Part shown: positions 28,290-37,171 of the stretch, piece by piece
How the letters are laid out: every line of letters begins with the position of its first letter
Numbering within the stretch: the stretch's first letter is position 1
NCBI RefSeq assembly: GCF_013364355.1
Contig: NZ_CP054931.1
Span: 3,348,001 to 3,412,000, forward strand
DNA from: Stenotrophomonas sp. NA06056
GTDB taxonomy: Bacteria; Pseudomonadota; Gammaproteobacteria; Xanthomonadales; Xanthomonadaceae
Reading direction: 5' to 3'
Length of the DNA stretch: 64,000 nucleotides
The notes under the pieces: generated by a model
The model's input: the letters and a program-made list of their open reading frames with translations, nothing else
What the model was told of the DNA's origin: nothing
Databases searched by the model: none
Position numbers and translations under genes: made by a program

Positions 28290-28317
28290 CCACGGCCCTT
28301 CGGGGCCGTGGTTTTTT
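28290..28317 (+). terminator. Rho-independent terminator
   Basis: CCACGGCCC pairs with GGGCCGTGG around a TTCG tetraloop, followed by TTTTTT. Ends the TonB-dependent receptor gene. Confidence 0.95.
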
Positions 28318-28428
28318 GTGCCCTGAACTACGCAGGCAGCGCTCTGCCCGGCCGTCATCGTGCTGTCGCAAAGCGGTCATGTCGTCTACATCGGCAGGGC
28401 CGAGCATGCGTAAAACCGGAGGCCCGCC

Positions 28429-29574
28429 ATGCGCTATGCCATCGTCACCGAAACCTACCCACCGGAGATCAACGGCGTCGCACTGACCGTGCAGGGCCTG
28501 GAGCAGGGATTGCGCGCCGCCGGCCACGAGGTCGACCTGATCCGTCCGCGACAGGTCAGCGAAGCGCTGGAGACGGCGCCGGGCACCTTGTTGGTACCGG
28601 GCGCGGCATTGCCGCGCTATCCCGGCCTGCGCTTCGGCCTGCCGGCACCGATCCGGTTGGGCAGGCACTGGCGGCAGCAGCGCCCGGATGCGATCTACGT
28701 GGCGACCGAGGGCCCGCTGGGCTGGTCGGCGCTGCGCACCGCACGGCGCCTCGGCATTCCGGTCGCTACCGGATTCCACACCCGCTTCGACGAATACCTG
28801 CCCGACTATGGCGTGGCGTGGCTGCAATCGGCGGCAATGCGCTGGATGCGTCGCTTCCACAACCAGGCTGACGCAACCCTCGTGCCCACCCGCGAACTGC
28901 AGGAATTCCTGACCGAGCAGGGCTTCGAGCGTGTGCGCCTGCTCGCGCGTGCGGTCGACAGCCAGCAGTTCGACCCGTCGCGGCGCGACCCGGCGCTGCG
29001 CGAGGAATGGGGCATCGATGGCACCGGCCTGGCAGCGATCTACGTCGGCCGCATCGCCGCCGAAAAGAATCTCGGCCTGGCGGTGAAGGCGTTCCGCAGG
29101 CTGCAGCAGGTACGCCCGAAAGCGCGTTTCATCTGGGTCGGCGATGGCCCGGCGCGCGAGAAGCTGGCGCATGAGAATCCCGATTTCATCTTCTGTGGCA
29201 TCCAGCGCGGCGATGCCCTGGCCCGACATTTCGCCAGTGGCGACCTGTTCCTGTTCCCCAGCCGCAGCGAGACATTCGGCAACGTGACCCTGGAAAGCAT
29301 GGCAAGCGGCCTGGCGACGGTCGCTTTCGACTACGGCGCGGCCCGCGAGTACCTGCGCAACGGCGAGAACGGTGCGGCAGTGGATGGCGACGAGCAGTTC
29401 GTGCAGGCAGCGGTTCAACTGGCTGCCGATGATGCCCTGCGCCGCGAACTGGGCGGCAACGCGGCACGGGCAATGAAGCGACTGCACCCACAGCAGGTGG
29501 TGGCGGAGTTTGAAGACCTGCTGGCGGAACTGGCCAGCGCGCGGAGGAGCGGACATGCGCACCACGCCGCTTGA
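28429..29574 (+). CDS. Glycosyltransferase family 4 protein
   Basis: 381 residues, GT-B fold. The N-terminal MRYAIVTETYPPEINGVALT and the C-terminal donor-site motif SRSETFGNVTLESMASGLAT (E-x7-E) mark it as a retaining GT4 enzyme of the kind that glycosylates lipid carriers such as diacylglycerol or phosphatidylinositol. Donor and acceptor cannot be told. GGAGG stands 6 nt before the ATG. The 3' end overlaps the start of a PAP2 phosphatase gene by 20 nt, implying coupled expression and a shared lipid-related task. Confidence 0.87.
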   Translation: MRYAIVTETYPPEINGVALTVQGLEQGLRAAGHEVDLIRPRQVSEALETAPGTLLVPGAALPRYPGLRFGLPAPIRLGRHWRQQRPDAIYVATEGPLGWSALRTARRLGIPVATGFHTRFDEYLPDYGVAWLQSAAMRWMRRFHNQADATLVPTRELQEFLTEQGFERVRLLARAVDSQQFDPSRRDPALREEWGIDGTGLAAIYVGRIAAEKNLGLAVKAFRRLQQVRPKARFIWVGDGPAREKLAHENPDFIFCGIQRGDALARHFASGDLFLFPSRSETFGNVTLESMASGLATVAFDYGAAREYLRNGENGAAVDGDEQFVQAAVQLAADDALRRELGGNAARAMKRLHPQQVVAEFEDLLAELASARRSGHAHHAA

Positions 29575-30094
29575 ACTGCTGGCAGGTCGCGAAGCCCGGT
29601 TGTGTCGGCGTGCCAACCACTACTGCCGACGTCGCCGCGTGCGGCGTGCCTTCTCGATCATCAGCCGGCTCGGCGATGGCGTGTTCTGGTACGTATTGAT
29701 GGGTGCGCTGGTGCTCATTGATGGCTTCGACGGCCTGCGTGCATCGGTGCACATGGCCGCCACCGGGCTGGCCGCACTGCTGCTGTACAAGGGGTTGAAA
29801 CGCTGGACCCGGCGGCCACGGCCGTACGCGGCCGACCTGCGTATCCGCGCCTGGGTGGCGCCGCTGGATGAGTTCAGTTTCCCATCCGGGCATACGCTGC
29901 ATGCGGTGTCGTTCACCATCGTCGCGCTGGCCTATTACCCCTGGCTGGCACCGCTGCTGGTGCCGTTCACCTTTGGTGTGGGCCTGTCACGCGTGGTACT
30001 TGGCCTGCACTACCCAAGTGACGTTCTGGCTGCCACCGGCATCGCCGCACTGCTGGCCTCGGCCAGCCTGGCTTGGCTGCCGCTGCCGGTGTAG
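29555..30094 (+). CDS. PAP2-family lipid phosphatase, membrane protein
   Basis: 179 residues with four or five membrane helices. All three PAP2 signature motifs are visible: KRWTRRPRP, SFPSGHT and SRVVLGLHYPSDV. Family members remove phosphate from phosphatidic acid, phosphatidylglycerol phosphate or undecaprenyl pyrophosphate at the inner membrane. GGAGGAG precedes ATG 29555. It overlaps the preceding glycosyltransferase gene by 20 nt; lpxH follows after 48 bp. Confidence 0.9.
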   Translation: MRTTPLELLAGREARLCRRANHYCRRRRVRRAFSIISRLGDGVFWYVLMGALVLIDGFDGLRASVHMAATGLAALLLYKGLKRWTRRPRPYAADLRIRAWVAPLDEFSFPSGHTLHAVSFTIVALAYYPWLAPLLVPFTFGVGLSRVVLGLHYPSDVLAATGIAALLASASLAWLPLPV

Positions 30095-30142
30095 CCGGCA
30101 CAGCCCTGCGCCAGCAGCGGAGTGATGCCCTAGAATGTCCGC

Positions 30143-30889
30143 ATGACCACGTTGTTCATCTCCGATCTGCATCTGGACCCCAGCCGTCCGGCCATCACCG
30201 ACCTGTTCCTGCGCTTCCTGCGCGAGGAAGCGCCCGGCGCCGATGCGCTGTACATCCTCGGCGATCTGTTCGAAGCCTGGATCGGCGATGACACTCCCTC
30301 GGCCGCTGCCGACGCGGTAGCCGATGCCCTGAAGGTGCTGTCCGACAACGGCGTGCCGGTCTTCTTCATCCGCGGAAACCGTGACTTCCTGCTGGGCGAA
30401 GACTATGCCCGCCGCGCGGGCCTGCGTATCCTCCCGGACCCGTGCATGATCGAGCTGTACGGTCGCCCGGTGCTGCTGCAGCACGGCGATCTGCTGTGCA
30501 CCGATGACATTCCCTACCAGCAGTTCCGCGCACAGACCCGCGACCCGGTCTTCCAGGCGCAGTTCCTGTCGCAGCCGCTGGCCGCGCGCATCGCCTTCGC
30601 ACAGAAAGCGCGCGATGCCAGCCAGGCGCGCCAGTCGGAAATGAAGCAGGGCGACCGTGCGCAGTTCGAAACCGTCACCGACGTGGCCCCGGCCGAAGTG
30701 GAAGCCACCTACGTGCGCCACGGCGTGGACACGATGATCCATGGCCACACCCATCGCCCGGCGATCCACAGCCTGCAGGCCGGCGGACGCAGCTGCACCC
30801 GCATCGTGCTGGGTGACTGGTACGAACAGGGTTCGGTGCTGCGCGTGGACGCCAACGGCTGGACCCTGGAAACGCTCAGCCGCGAATGA
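30143..30889 (+). CDS. lpxH: UDP-2,3-diacylglucosamine diphosphatase
   Basis: 248-residue calcineurin-like metallophosphoesterase of lipid A synthesis; cleaves UDP-2,3-diacylglucosamine to lipid X and UMP at the inner face of the inner membrane. All metal-site motifs are present: ISDLHLD (residues 6-12), [32 protein letters not shown] and HGHTHRP. TAGAAT lies 7 nt before the start, with little room for a ribosome site, so the mRNA may have a very short leader. Confidence 0.95.
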   Translation: MTTLFISDLHLDPSRPAITDLFLRFLREEAPGADALYILGDLFEAWIGDDTPSAAADAVADALKVLSDNGVPVFFIRGNRDFLLGEDYARRAGLRILPDPCMIELYGRPVLLQHGDLLCTDDIPYQQFRAQTRDPVFQAQFLSQPLAARIAFAQKARDASQARQSEMKQGDRAQFETVTDVAPAEVEATYVRHGVDTMIHGHTHRPAIHSLQAGGRSCTRIVLGDWYEQGSVLRVDANGWTLETLSRE

Positions 30890-30900
30890 TGGATCGCGGG

Positions 30901-30924
30901 GTGCCAACCAGGGTTGGCATCTAC
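30901..30924 (-). repeat. SMAG-type GTAG palindrome
   Basis: GTGCCAACC/GGTTGGCA arms ending in CTAC on the plus strand, so GTAG-headed on the minus strand. It lies between lpxH and the convergent metalloprotease gene. Confidence 0.7.
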
Positions 30925-30976
30925 CAGAGCAGGTGAACACGCCCTGGTAGAAGCCGCCCCTGGTCGGCGCCTGGCC

Positions 30977-32230
30977 TCAGCGGAAGGCCGCGATGGTGGC
31001 CTTGGTATTGACCAGCACGCGCTGGTTGTCGGCACTGCTGGCGATACCCATCGGCACACCGTTGTAGCTGATGTTCGGATTGGACCAGTAATTCAGCCGC
31101 GGGCAGCCGGCCGAGCAGTCATAGGCCATGATCGTTCGCCAGCGCGATCCGCTGGCCGGTTCATAGCGATAGCCATGGCCATAGGCATACGGTGACGTGC
31201 TCGGATCACTGGCGATATCGTGCCGCGCGCTCTGCAGGTGGCCGATTTCATGGGCGAACGAGTAGTAGCCGGTGGCGCAATCCCAGTACACCGCGGCGAA
31301 CGCAGTCGACGCGGTGGAGCCGATGCCCGACGCCAGACCGCAATAGCTGGTGTTGTTGATCAGCAGCACGCCGACGTCGGCGGCCGTGTTGTTGCGGCTG
31401 GTGTGGATGCTGTCCATGTAGCCGTCGCTGGTGCCACGGAAGCGCGACAGGTCCGTGGTGAAATTGCCGGACTCAGCGTAGCTGGTGGTTTCATAGCCGG
31501 CCAGCTGCAGGGTCAGGCCAACGTTGCTGTTGACGTAACCCTGGTTGGATTCGGCAACGGCCAGCTGCACCAGCGACTGCATGTTGCCACCGTAGGCGGC
31601 CACCGCAGCATTGGTCGCCACCACCAGCACGCGGATGGTCGCCGGACTTCCCGACGAGGCCTGCGCGGCGCCGAGTCGATCATTGGCCGGCATGGCGATC
31701 TTCGGCAACTGGTTGTAGTCGGCCGGATGGTCAGCCGGCATCCGCGATTCATCCACCTCGACCAGCACGTGGCGGTTGCCCAGCGGGCGCAGGCGATACA
31801 GTTTGCCGTCCTTGCGGATCGAGCCGGTCAGGGTATTGCCAGAGCGCACCAGGATCACCGAGTTGCCCGGATCGTCCTGGCCATTGGACGTGGCCGCCTG
31901 CAGGCGATCGGACGGCGCGCGCAACTGGCCGTACCAGACGCTGCCGCCATCCGGCAGCGCCTCGACCTTGCTGCGAACGGCCTGCACCTTCTGTCCAAGC
32001 AGCTCGAATTCCAGTTGCGGCTGCGCGGTGGCAGCGGCATCGACACGCACTTCCTGTACAGCGGCGGTGGACGGGGTGGCCAGCAACCGCCCCAGTGCCG
32101 GCTCACTGGTGGCCGATGCACGGCTGAGCACGGTGACCGGCTCGAACAGCGGCGCCGCACTGGCGGTCGCGGCTACCGACAATCCCAACAACAGACCACC
32201 TGTCGCTTTACTTATCGATCTGGACATCAT
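30977..32230 (-). CDS. Secreted zinc metalloprotease, metzincin (M12-like)
   Basis: 417 residues. Signal peptide about 1-25 (GGLLLGLSVAATASAAP), a pro-region of about 170 residues (GQLRAPSDRLQAATSNGQDD and DESRMPADHPADYNQLPK), then a catalytic domain with HEIGHLQSARHD (zinc histidines) and the Met-turn IMAYD further on. The usual Gly at the third position after the second His is Ser here. Likely an exported protease activated by cleavage of the pro-region. ATG 32230 follows AAGGAG by 8 nt. Divergent from the Tle1-like gene across a 226-bp gap. Confidence 0.82.
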   Translation of the reverse strand: MMSRSISKATGGLLLGLSVAATASAAPLFEPVTVLSRASATSEPALGRLLATPSTAAVQEVRVDAAATAQPQLEFELLGQKVQAVRSKVEALPDGGSVWYGQLRAPSDRLQAATSNGQDDPGNSVILVRSGNTLTGSIRKDGKLYRLRPLGNRHVLVEVDESRMPADHPADYNQLPKIAMPANDRLGAAQASSGSPATIRVLVVATNAAVAAYGGNMQSLVQLAVAESNQGYVNSNVGLTLQLAGYETTSYAESGNFTTDLSRFRGTSDGYMDSIHTSRNNTAADVGVLLINNTSYCGLASGIGSTASTAFAAVYWDCATGYYSFAHEIGHLQSARHDIASDPSTSPYAYGHGYRYEPASGSRWRTIMAYDCSAGCPRLNYWSNPNISYNGVPMGIASSADNQRVLVNTKATIAAFR

Positions 32231-32456
32231 CTTGTCGCTCCTTGGAGTGAAGTGGACAGCGTTGATGCAGCACGACCCGGGGTGCCGGGTTTGGCCATCA
32301 GGCCTGCGCGGGGCGTGTGAATTCAATAGATGAGGGGAATGAAAATCGCGATCTGTGATCAACCGCATCTGCGTTCAGTGAGGTCAAAAGCGTCACTGCA
32401 CATCGCCAATACACAGCTTTCGCGCTACCGTGACACCGCCGCGACGGGGAATGCAC

Positions 32457-33923
32457 ATGGCACCAGGACAGCACAGCAGTGACATGACGGCTGATCCGGG
32501 CCTGCTGCGGATCGGCCTGTTCTTCGACGGTACCCGCAACAACGCGCACAACCTGGCGCAGGGGCACCGGCAGCCGCCGCGACCACGCCCTGCCCTGCTC
32601 CGCGCCGATGATGATTCGACCTACCAGAGCCGACTGACCAGCAGCTACGACAACGGCGCCACCAACATCGCGCGCCTGCATCAGCTGTATCCGGACAGCC
32701 GACGCACGCCTGGCAGCACGCCCTCGCTGGCGATCTATGTTGAAGGTGTCGGTACCCGTGACGACGCTGAGGACGACCTGATCGGCCTGGCCTTCGGCAT
32801 CGGTGCCAGCGGCGTGCGGGCGAAAGTGCAGCGTGCACTGCAGGCGCTGCTGCCGGCGGCACTGTCGGCGCTTGCAGTGCAGTGGCGCGCGCCCCTGCAC
32901 AGCGTGCAGCTGGATCTGTTCGGTTACTCGCGGGGCGCAGCCGCCGCGCGCGATGTGGCCAACAACCTGCGAGGGTGGGATGCCCCGCACTGGCGGCAGC
33001 TGCTGCAGCAGGCCGGGCTTTCGTGCAGCGCCGACTTCGCCCTGCTACGGCCGGCACTGCGCTTCATCGGCCTGTTCGACACAGTGGTCGCCGTCAACGG
33101 GGGACGCGCCGACGAGCAACCCCGCATCGCCCTGCCCGCAGGCATCGCCGAGGCGGTGTTGCAGCTCAGCGCGCGCGATGAGCATCGCCAGCACTATGCA
33201 CTGACCACCGTGGCACCAGCCTATCCCGAGATCGCATTGCCTGGTGTGCACGCCAACATCGGCGGCGGCTACGACCAGGTGGAAGAAGGGCCCAAGCTGC
33301 TCAGCAGGCCGCGACGGCAGCAACTGCGCCGGCCCGGCGTGGAGGACTACCAGACGCCGCCACTGGCCCAGCTGCAGGCAACGACCGCCTACGCTGAAGC
33401 ACAGGCCGACGCCGAACGCTGGCGGCAGCAGTTGGGGCTGAGTCCGAAGGAAGTCTGGGTCGATGTCTGGCACCAGTGGCAGCAGCAGCGACGCGCGGGC
33501 AGCCGCAGCGTGCTGATGTCGCCGGTGCTGTACGTCACCGCGGCAGTGGTGCTGCACCGACGCATCGATTGGCGCTATCAGCTGGTTGCACTGCAGGTGA
33601 TGCAGAAGCACGCCATCGATGCCGGCGTGACCTGGACCGCTGATGCCGCCGAGGTGGCGGGGTGGGAGCTGCCCAGCGCGTTGCAGCCGATCGCTCGTCG
33701 CCTGATCGCCGGCCAGCCGCTGACCCCGACGCAGGAAGCGTTGCTGCGCCGCCGTTACCTGATGCAGTCCGCGCACTGGAATTTCGATGCACTGGGCGAT
33801 ACCGCGCTGACCTACGCCGCCGATGCTGGTGTCAGCGAGTTACCGTATCGACCCGGGCCGGGGTTGTTCTACATCAACCGGCCGACGGTGGATGGCAGGC
33901 GCGTGGTGTTGCCGAACGGGTGA
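32457..33923 (+). CDS. DUF2235 / Tle1-like alpha-beta hydrolase (possible T6SS phospholipase effector)
   Basis: 488 residues. The N-terminal IGLFFDGTRNNA opens the DUF2235 fold, the nucleophile elbow is FGYSRGAAAARDVANN (GxSxG), the acid is in FIGLFDTVVAV and the His in LPGVHANIGGGYDQ, so the complete triad of Tle1-type lipases is present. Such proteins are injected by type VI secretion to cut phospholipids of rivals, or act as housekeeping lipases. There is no signal peptide. GGGGA lies 6 nt before ATG 32457; a GTG at 32430 and an ATG at 32451 are less likely starts. No VgrG, PAAR or immunity gene is adjacent. Confidence 0.8.
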   Translation: MAPGQHSSDMTADPGLLRIGLFFDGTRNNAHNLAQGHRQPPRPRPALLRADDDSTYQSRLTSSYDNGATNIARLHQLYPDSRRTPGSTPSLAIYVEGVGTRDDAEDDLIGLAFGIGASGVRAKVQRALQALLPAALSALAVQWRAPLHSVQLDLFGYSRGAAAARDVANNLRGWDAPHWRQLLQQAGLSCSADFALLRPALRFIGLFDTVVAVNGGRADEQPRIALPAGIAEAVLQLSARDEHRQHYALTTVAPAYPEIALPGVHANIGGGYDQVEEGPKLLSRPRRQQLRRPGVEDYQTPPLAQLQATTAYAEAQADAERWRQQLGLSPKEVWVDVWHQWQQQRRAGSRSVLMSPVLYVTAAVVLHRRIDWRYQLVALQVMQKHAIDAGVTWTADAAEVAGWELPSALQPIARRLIAGQPLTPTQEALLRRRYLMQSAHWNFDALGDTALTYAADAGVSELPYRPGPGLFYINRPTVDGRRVVLPNG

Positions 33924-33935
33924 AAGGGTGAAAGG

Positions 33936-33995
33936 CATCCACGCATGGCGTGGATCTACGCGATCCGTCCAGTAGATCCACGCCATGCGTGGATG
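33936..33995. repeat. Inverted SMAG dimer
   Basis: Two perfect inverted 24-nt SMAGs (33936-33959 and 33972-33995; heads GTAGATCCACGCC) with a 12-nt spacer. It lies between the convergent Tle1-like and DUF455 genes and could form one long hairpin acting on both mRNAs. Confidence 0.85.
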
Positions 33996-34013
33996 AGGAT
34001 CAACCGACGCGAC

Positions 34014-34841
34014 TCAACCCGCCTGTTCGATCAGATTGGCGAGTTCATCCGCATCGAACCCGGCCAGCAGGCGCGCCTCGATATTGAACGGTCCGTGCAG
34101 GTAGCCCCCGGCATACTCGACCAGCAGTTCCTTGAAACGTGCGCGCGGTTCGACACCTGCGCGCTCGCAGTACCACCGGAACCAGCGCGATCCAGCGGCA
34201 ACGTGGGCAACCTCCTCGCGCAGGATCACCTCCAGCACATCGGCGGTTTCACCATCGCCGACGTTGCGCAGCTTGTCGATCATGCCCGGGGTCACGTCCA
34301 GCCCACGTGCTTCCAGCACGCGCGGCACCAGCGCCATGCGCGCCAGGCCGTCGTGCGCGGTCTTCTCGCACATCTCCCACAGGCCGTTGTGGGCGGGGAA
34401 ATCGGCGTAGTCGTGGCCATGCGCCAACAGGCGCTCGCGCAACAGCATGAAGTGGCGCGATTCATCGTCCGCGCAGCTCACCCAGTCGGCATGGAACGCA
34501 GCTGGCAGACCACGGAAGCGGTAGACCGCATCCCAGGCCAGGTCGATCGCATTGAGTTCGATATGGGCGATGGCGTGGATGAACGCGGCGCGCCCGGGTA
34601 CCCCGCCCAGGCCGCGCCTCGGCACTTCACGCGGATGCACCATCATCAGCTGCGGCGGGCGGCCCGGCATGCGGATCGGATCCGCTGGCGGCACCTCGGC
34701 CGGCACGCTCAAGCGGCCGGCGCGGAACGCAGCGGCGTAGGCCTGGGTCAGTGCGACCTTGCGCAGGGGATCGGCTTCGGCCAGGCACTGCTGCGCGGCG
34801 CGCAGCAGATTGCCACCGACGTCGGGCACATCGTTCACCAC
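34014..34841 (-). CDS. DUF455 family ferritin-like protein
   Basis: 275 residues. Ferritin-like four-helix bundle of the DUF455 family with candidate diiron ligands in HAIAHIELNAIDLAWD, CADDESRHFMLLRERL and ILREEVAHV. The biochemical role of the family is not established. Start is a GTG pair (34841 or 34838). It follows purF by 7 nt on the same strand and is the last gene of the purF-cvpA-folC run. Confidence 0.85.
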   Translation of the reverse strand: MVNDVPDVGGNLLRAAQQCLAEADPLRKVALTQAYAAAFRAGRLSVPAEVPPADPIRMPGRPPQLMMVHPREVPRRGLGGVPGRAAFIHAIAHIELNAIDLAWDAVYRFRGLPAAFHADWVSCADDESRHFMLLRERLLAHGHDYADFPAHNGLWEMCEKTAHDGLARMALVPRVLEARGLDVTPGMIDKLRNVGDGETADVLEVILREEVAHVAAGSRWFRWYCERAGVEPRARFKELLVEYAGGYLHGPFNIEARLLAGFDADELANLIEQAG

Positions 34842-34848
34842 CTGGATC

Positions 34849-36315
34849 TCAGGCGCGGCGCTTGTGCTTGGCGTCGTCCGAACGCAGCTGCTGGATGCGC
34901 TCGAAATAGCCCGGTTCGATGCCGGTCGGGTAATGGCCGTTGAAGCACGACGAATCGAAGTTGCGCAGCGCCGGATTGCCTTCGCTCACCGCCGCTTCCA
35001 TGTCTTCGATGTCCTGGTAGATCAGCCAGTCGCAGCCCAGGTGGGCTTCGATTTCCTCGATGCTGCGATTGTGCGCGACCAGCTCTTCCGCCGCCGGCAT
35101 GTCGATGCCGTAGATGTTCGGGTAACGCACCGGCGGCGCGGCGCTGGCCAGGTAGACCTTGCGTGCACCGGCGTCGCGCGCCATCTGCACGATCTGCTGG
35201 CTGGTGGTGCCACGCACGATCGAGTCGTCCACCAGCAGCACCACGCGGTTGCGGAATTCCAGGTGGATCGGGTTGAGCTTGCGACGCACCGACTTCACCC
35301 GTTCGCCCTGGCCCGGCATGATGAACGTGCGGCCGATGTAACGGTTCTTGATGAAGCCTTCGCGGTACTTCACCCCGAGCACGTTGGAGATCTCCAGCGC
35401 GGCATCGCGCGAGGTGTCCGGGATCGGGATGATGGTGTCGATGTCGTGATCCGGGCGCAGGCGCAGGATCTTCTCGCCCAGCTTGATGCCCATGCGCATG
35501 CGCGCCTTGTGCACCGATACGTTGTCGATCATCGAATCCGGGCGTGCGAAGTACACGTACTCGAAGATGCACGGGGTGTGTTCGGCCGGCTCGGCGCAGA
35601 TTTCCGAGAACAGTTCGCCGCGCGCGGTGATCACCAGCGCTTCGCCCGGCTGCACGTCACGCACGCGCTGGAAGCCCAGCACGTCCAGCGCGGCCGACTC
35701 GGAGGCAACGATGTACTCGTCTCCCTCGGCGTGGCTGCGCTTGCCCAGCACCAGCGGACGGATGCCATGCGGATCGCGGAAGGCGACCAGGCCCAGGCCC
35801 AGCACCACGCTGACCACCGCGTAGCCGCCCTTGCAGCGACGGTGCACGCCGGCCACCGCGCGGATGGCGGCTTCCGGGCTGAGCTGGCGCTGCTGTTCCA
35901 GTTCGTAGGCGAACACGTTCAACAGCACTTCGCTGTCCGAATCGGTGTTGACGTTGCGGCGGTCCTGCTCGAACACCTGCTGGCGCAGGGCCTCGGTATT
36001 GATCAGGTTGCCGTTGTGGGCCAGCGCGATGCCATACGGCGAATTGACGTAGAACGGCTGCGCCTCATCCATGCCTTCCGAACCGGCGGTCGGGTAGCGC
36101 ACATGGGCAATACCAACGCTGCCTTCCAACGTGGACATGGTGCGTGCGTCGAAGACATCGCGGACCAACCCGGTGGCCTTCTGCACCCGCAGGCGGCTGC
36201 CATTGACCGTGGCGATACCCGCCGCGTCCTGGCCGCGATGCTGGAGGACGGTCAAGCCGTCATACAACTGCCCGGCGACATTCTGGTTGCCGACGATTCC
36301 GACGATGCCACACAT
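34849..36315 (-). CDS. purF: Amidophosphoribosyltransferase
   Basis: 488 residues; first committed enzyme of purine synthesis, turning PRPP and glutamine into phosphoribosylamine. The N-terminal nucleophile is Cys2 (MCGIVGIVG), exposed after Met removal, with no propeptide. The glutaminase domain fills about 1-230, and the transferase domain carries the PRPP loop [14 protein letters not shown] near residue 365. Gene order cvpA-purF is the same as in E. coli. Confidence 0.97.
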   Translation of the reverse strand: MCGIVGIVGNQNVAGQLYDGLTVLQHRGQDAAGIATVNGSRLRVQKATGLVRDVFDARTMSTLEGSVGIAHVRYPTAGSEGMDEAQPFYVNSPYGIALAHNGNLINTEALRQQVFEQDRRNVNTDSDSEVLLNVFAYELEQQRQLSPEAAIRAVAGVHRRCKGGYAVVSVVLGLGLVAFRDPHGIRPLVLGKRSHAEGDEYIVASESAALDVLGFQRVRDVQPGEALVITARGELFSEICAEPAEHTPCIFEYVYFARPDSMIDNVSVHKARMRMGIKLGEKILRLRPDHDIDTIIPIPDTSRDAALEISNVLGVKYREGFIKNRYIGRTFIMPGQGERVKSVRRKLNPIHLEFRNRVVLLVDDSIVRGTTSQQIVQMARDAGARKVYLASAAPPVRYPNIYGIDMPAAEELVAHNRSIEEIEAHLGCDWLIYQDIEDMEAAVSEGNPALRNFDSSCFNGHYPTGIEPGYFERIQQLRSDDAKHKRRA

Positions 36316-36345
36316 GATGCGAGGTCTCCGCTGGGCTGTGCCCAG

Positions 36346-37125
36346 TTACAAGGAAGGTGGCCGTGCCTGGCCAGAGTTGTCGCCGCGTCTGCGGTCGACA
36401 TTGGCCGGATCGCCCGGCTCGATGCTGCCCGGTAGTGCTGGGGCGTCCGGGCGCACTTCGGCCGGATCATATGCCTCGCCCTGTTCCGCCTTCGCAGGCC
36501 GCAGCCATCCGCTGCCCGCCACTATCTGATCGAGAACGCCATTATCGCCTGTCGCCCCCGGCTTGCCCACTCCAACGCCAGCGCTCTTGCCCAGTTCCAT
36601 CAACGCAGATGGGGACAGTGCGTCCATCGGCAAGGCCTTGGGCAGCAGATCGGCCCCCGGCACCTGCCACTGCGGCAGCTTGCTGTTCATCCAGCCCACG
36701 ACAGGGTTCAGCACCGGACGCAGCGCCGAGCCACGCCAGGAGGGTTCGGCGGTCAGCGGGGTGAAGCCGGCCAGCAGCAGCAGCACGGCTGCGATGAGTC
36801 CGCCACGCACGGCGCCGAGGATCCCGCCCAGCAGGCGGTCCAGGCTGCCCAGCATGTTGCGGTGAACGATGGCCTTGATGACCATGCCGATCACGGCGAC
36901 GACGATCATCACGCCGATGCCGACGCTCAGGTAACCACCGATGAAATGCTCGCCGCCGGGCGCGGCCGGTGCCGCCCACCAGCGCGCGGCGTCGTTGCCG
37001 AAGGCAAAGGCCGCCCAGGCAGCTACCAGCCACGATACGGTGCCGATGACAATGCCCACGAAGCCGCGCAGCAACCCGAGCAGGGTCGAGGCGGCGATCA
37101 CGATCAGCAGCACCACGTCGATCAT
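36346..37125 (-). CDS. cvpA: CvpA family membrane protein
   Basis: 259 residues. Four membrane helices within the first 125 residues (MIDVVLLIVIAASTLLGLLR; GVMIVVAVIGMVIKAIV; LIAAVLLLLAGFTP), typical of CvpA, plus a longer soluble C-terminal tail (rich in Pro, Asp, Gly) than in E. coli (162 residues). CvpA is linked to colicin V export, bile resistance and purine-operon expression. ATG 37125 follows GGAG by 9 nt. Directly upstream of purF. Confidence 0.92.
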   Translation of the reverse strand: MIDVVLLIVIAASTLLGLLRGFVGIVIGTVSWLVAAWAAFAFGNDAARWWAAPAAPGGEHFIGGYLSVGIGVMIVVAVIGMVIKAIVHRNMLGSLDRLLGGILGAVRGGLIAAVLLLLAGFTPLTAEPSWRGSALRPVLNPVVGWMNSKLPQWQVPGADLLPKALPMDALSPSALMELGKSAGVGVGKPGATGDNGVLDQIVAGSGWLRPAKAEQGEAYDPAEVRPDAPALPGSIEPGDPANVDRRRGDNSGQARPPSL

Positions 37126-37171
37126 GGCGCCCCGCTCCTTCGGCGGCGCTGGCAACGGGGCCGCGTACAGG

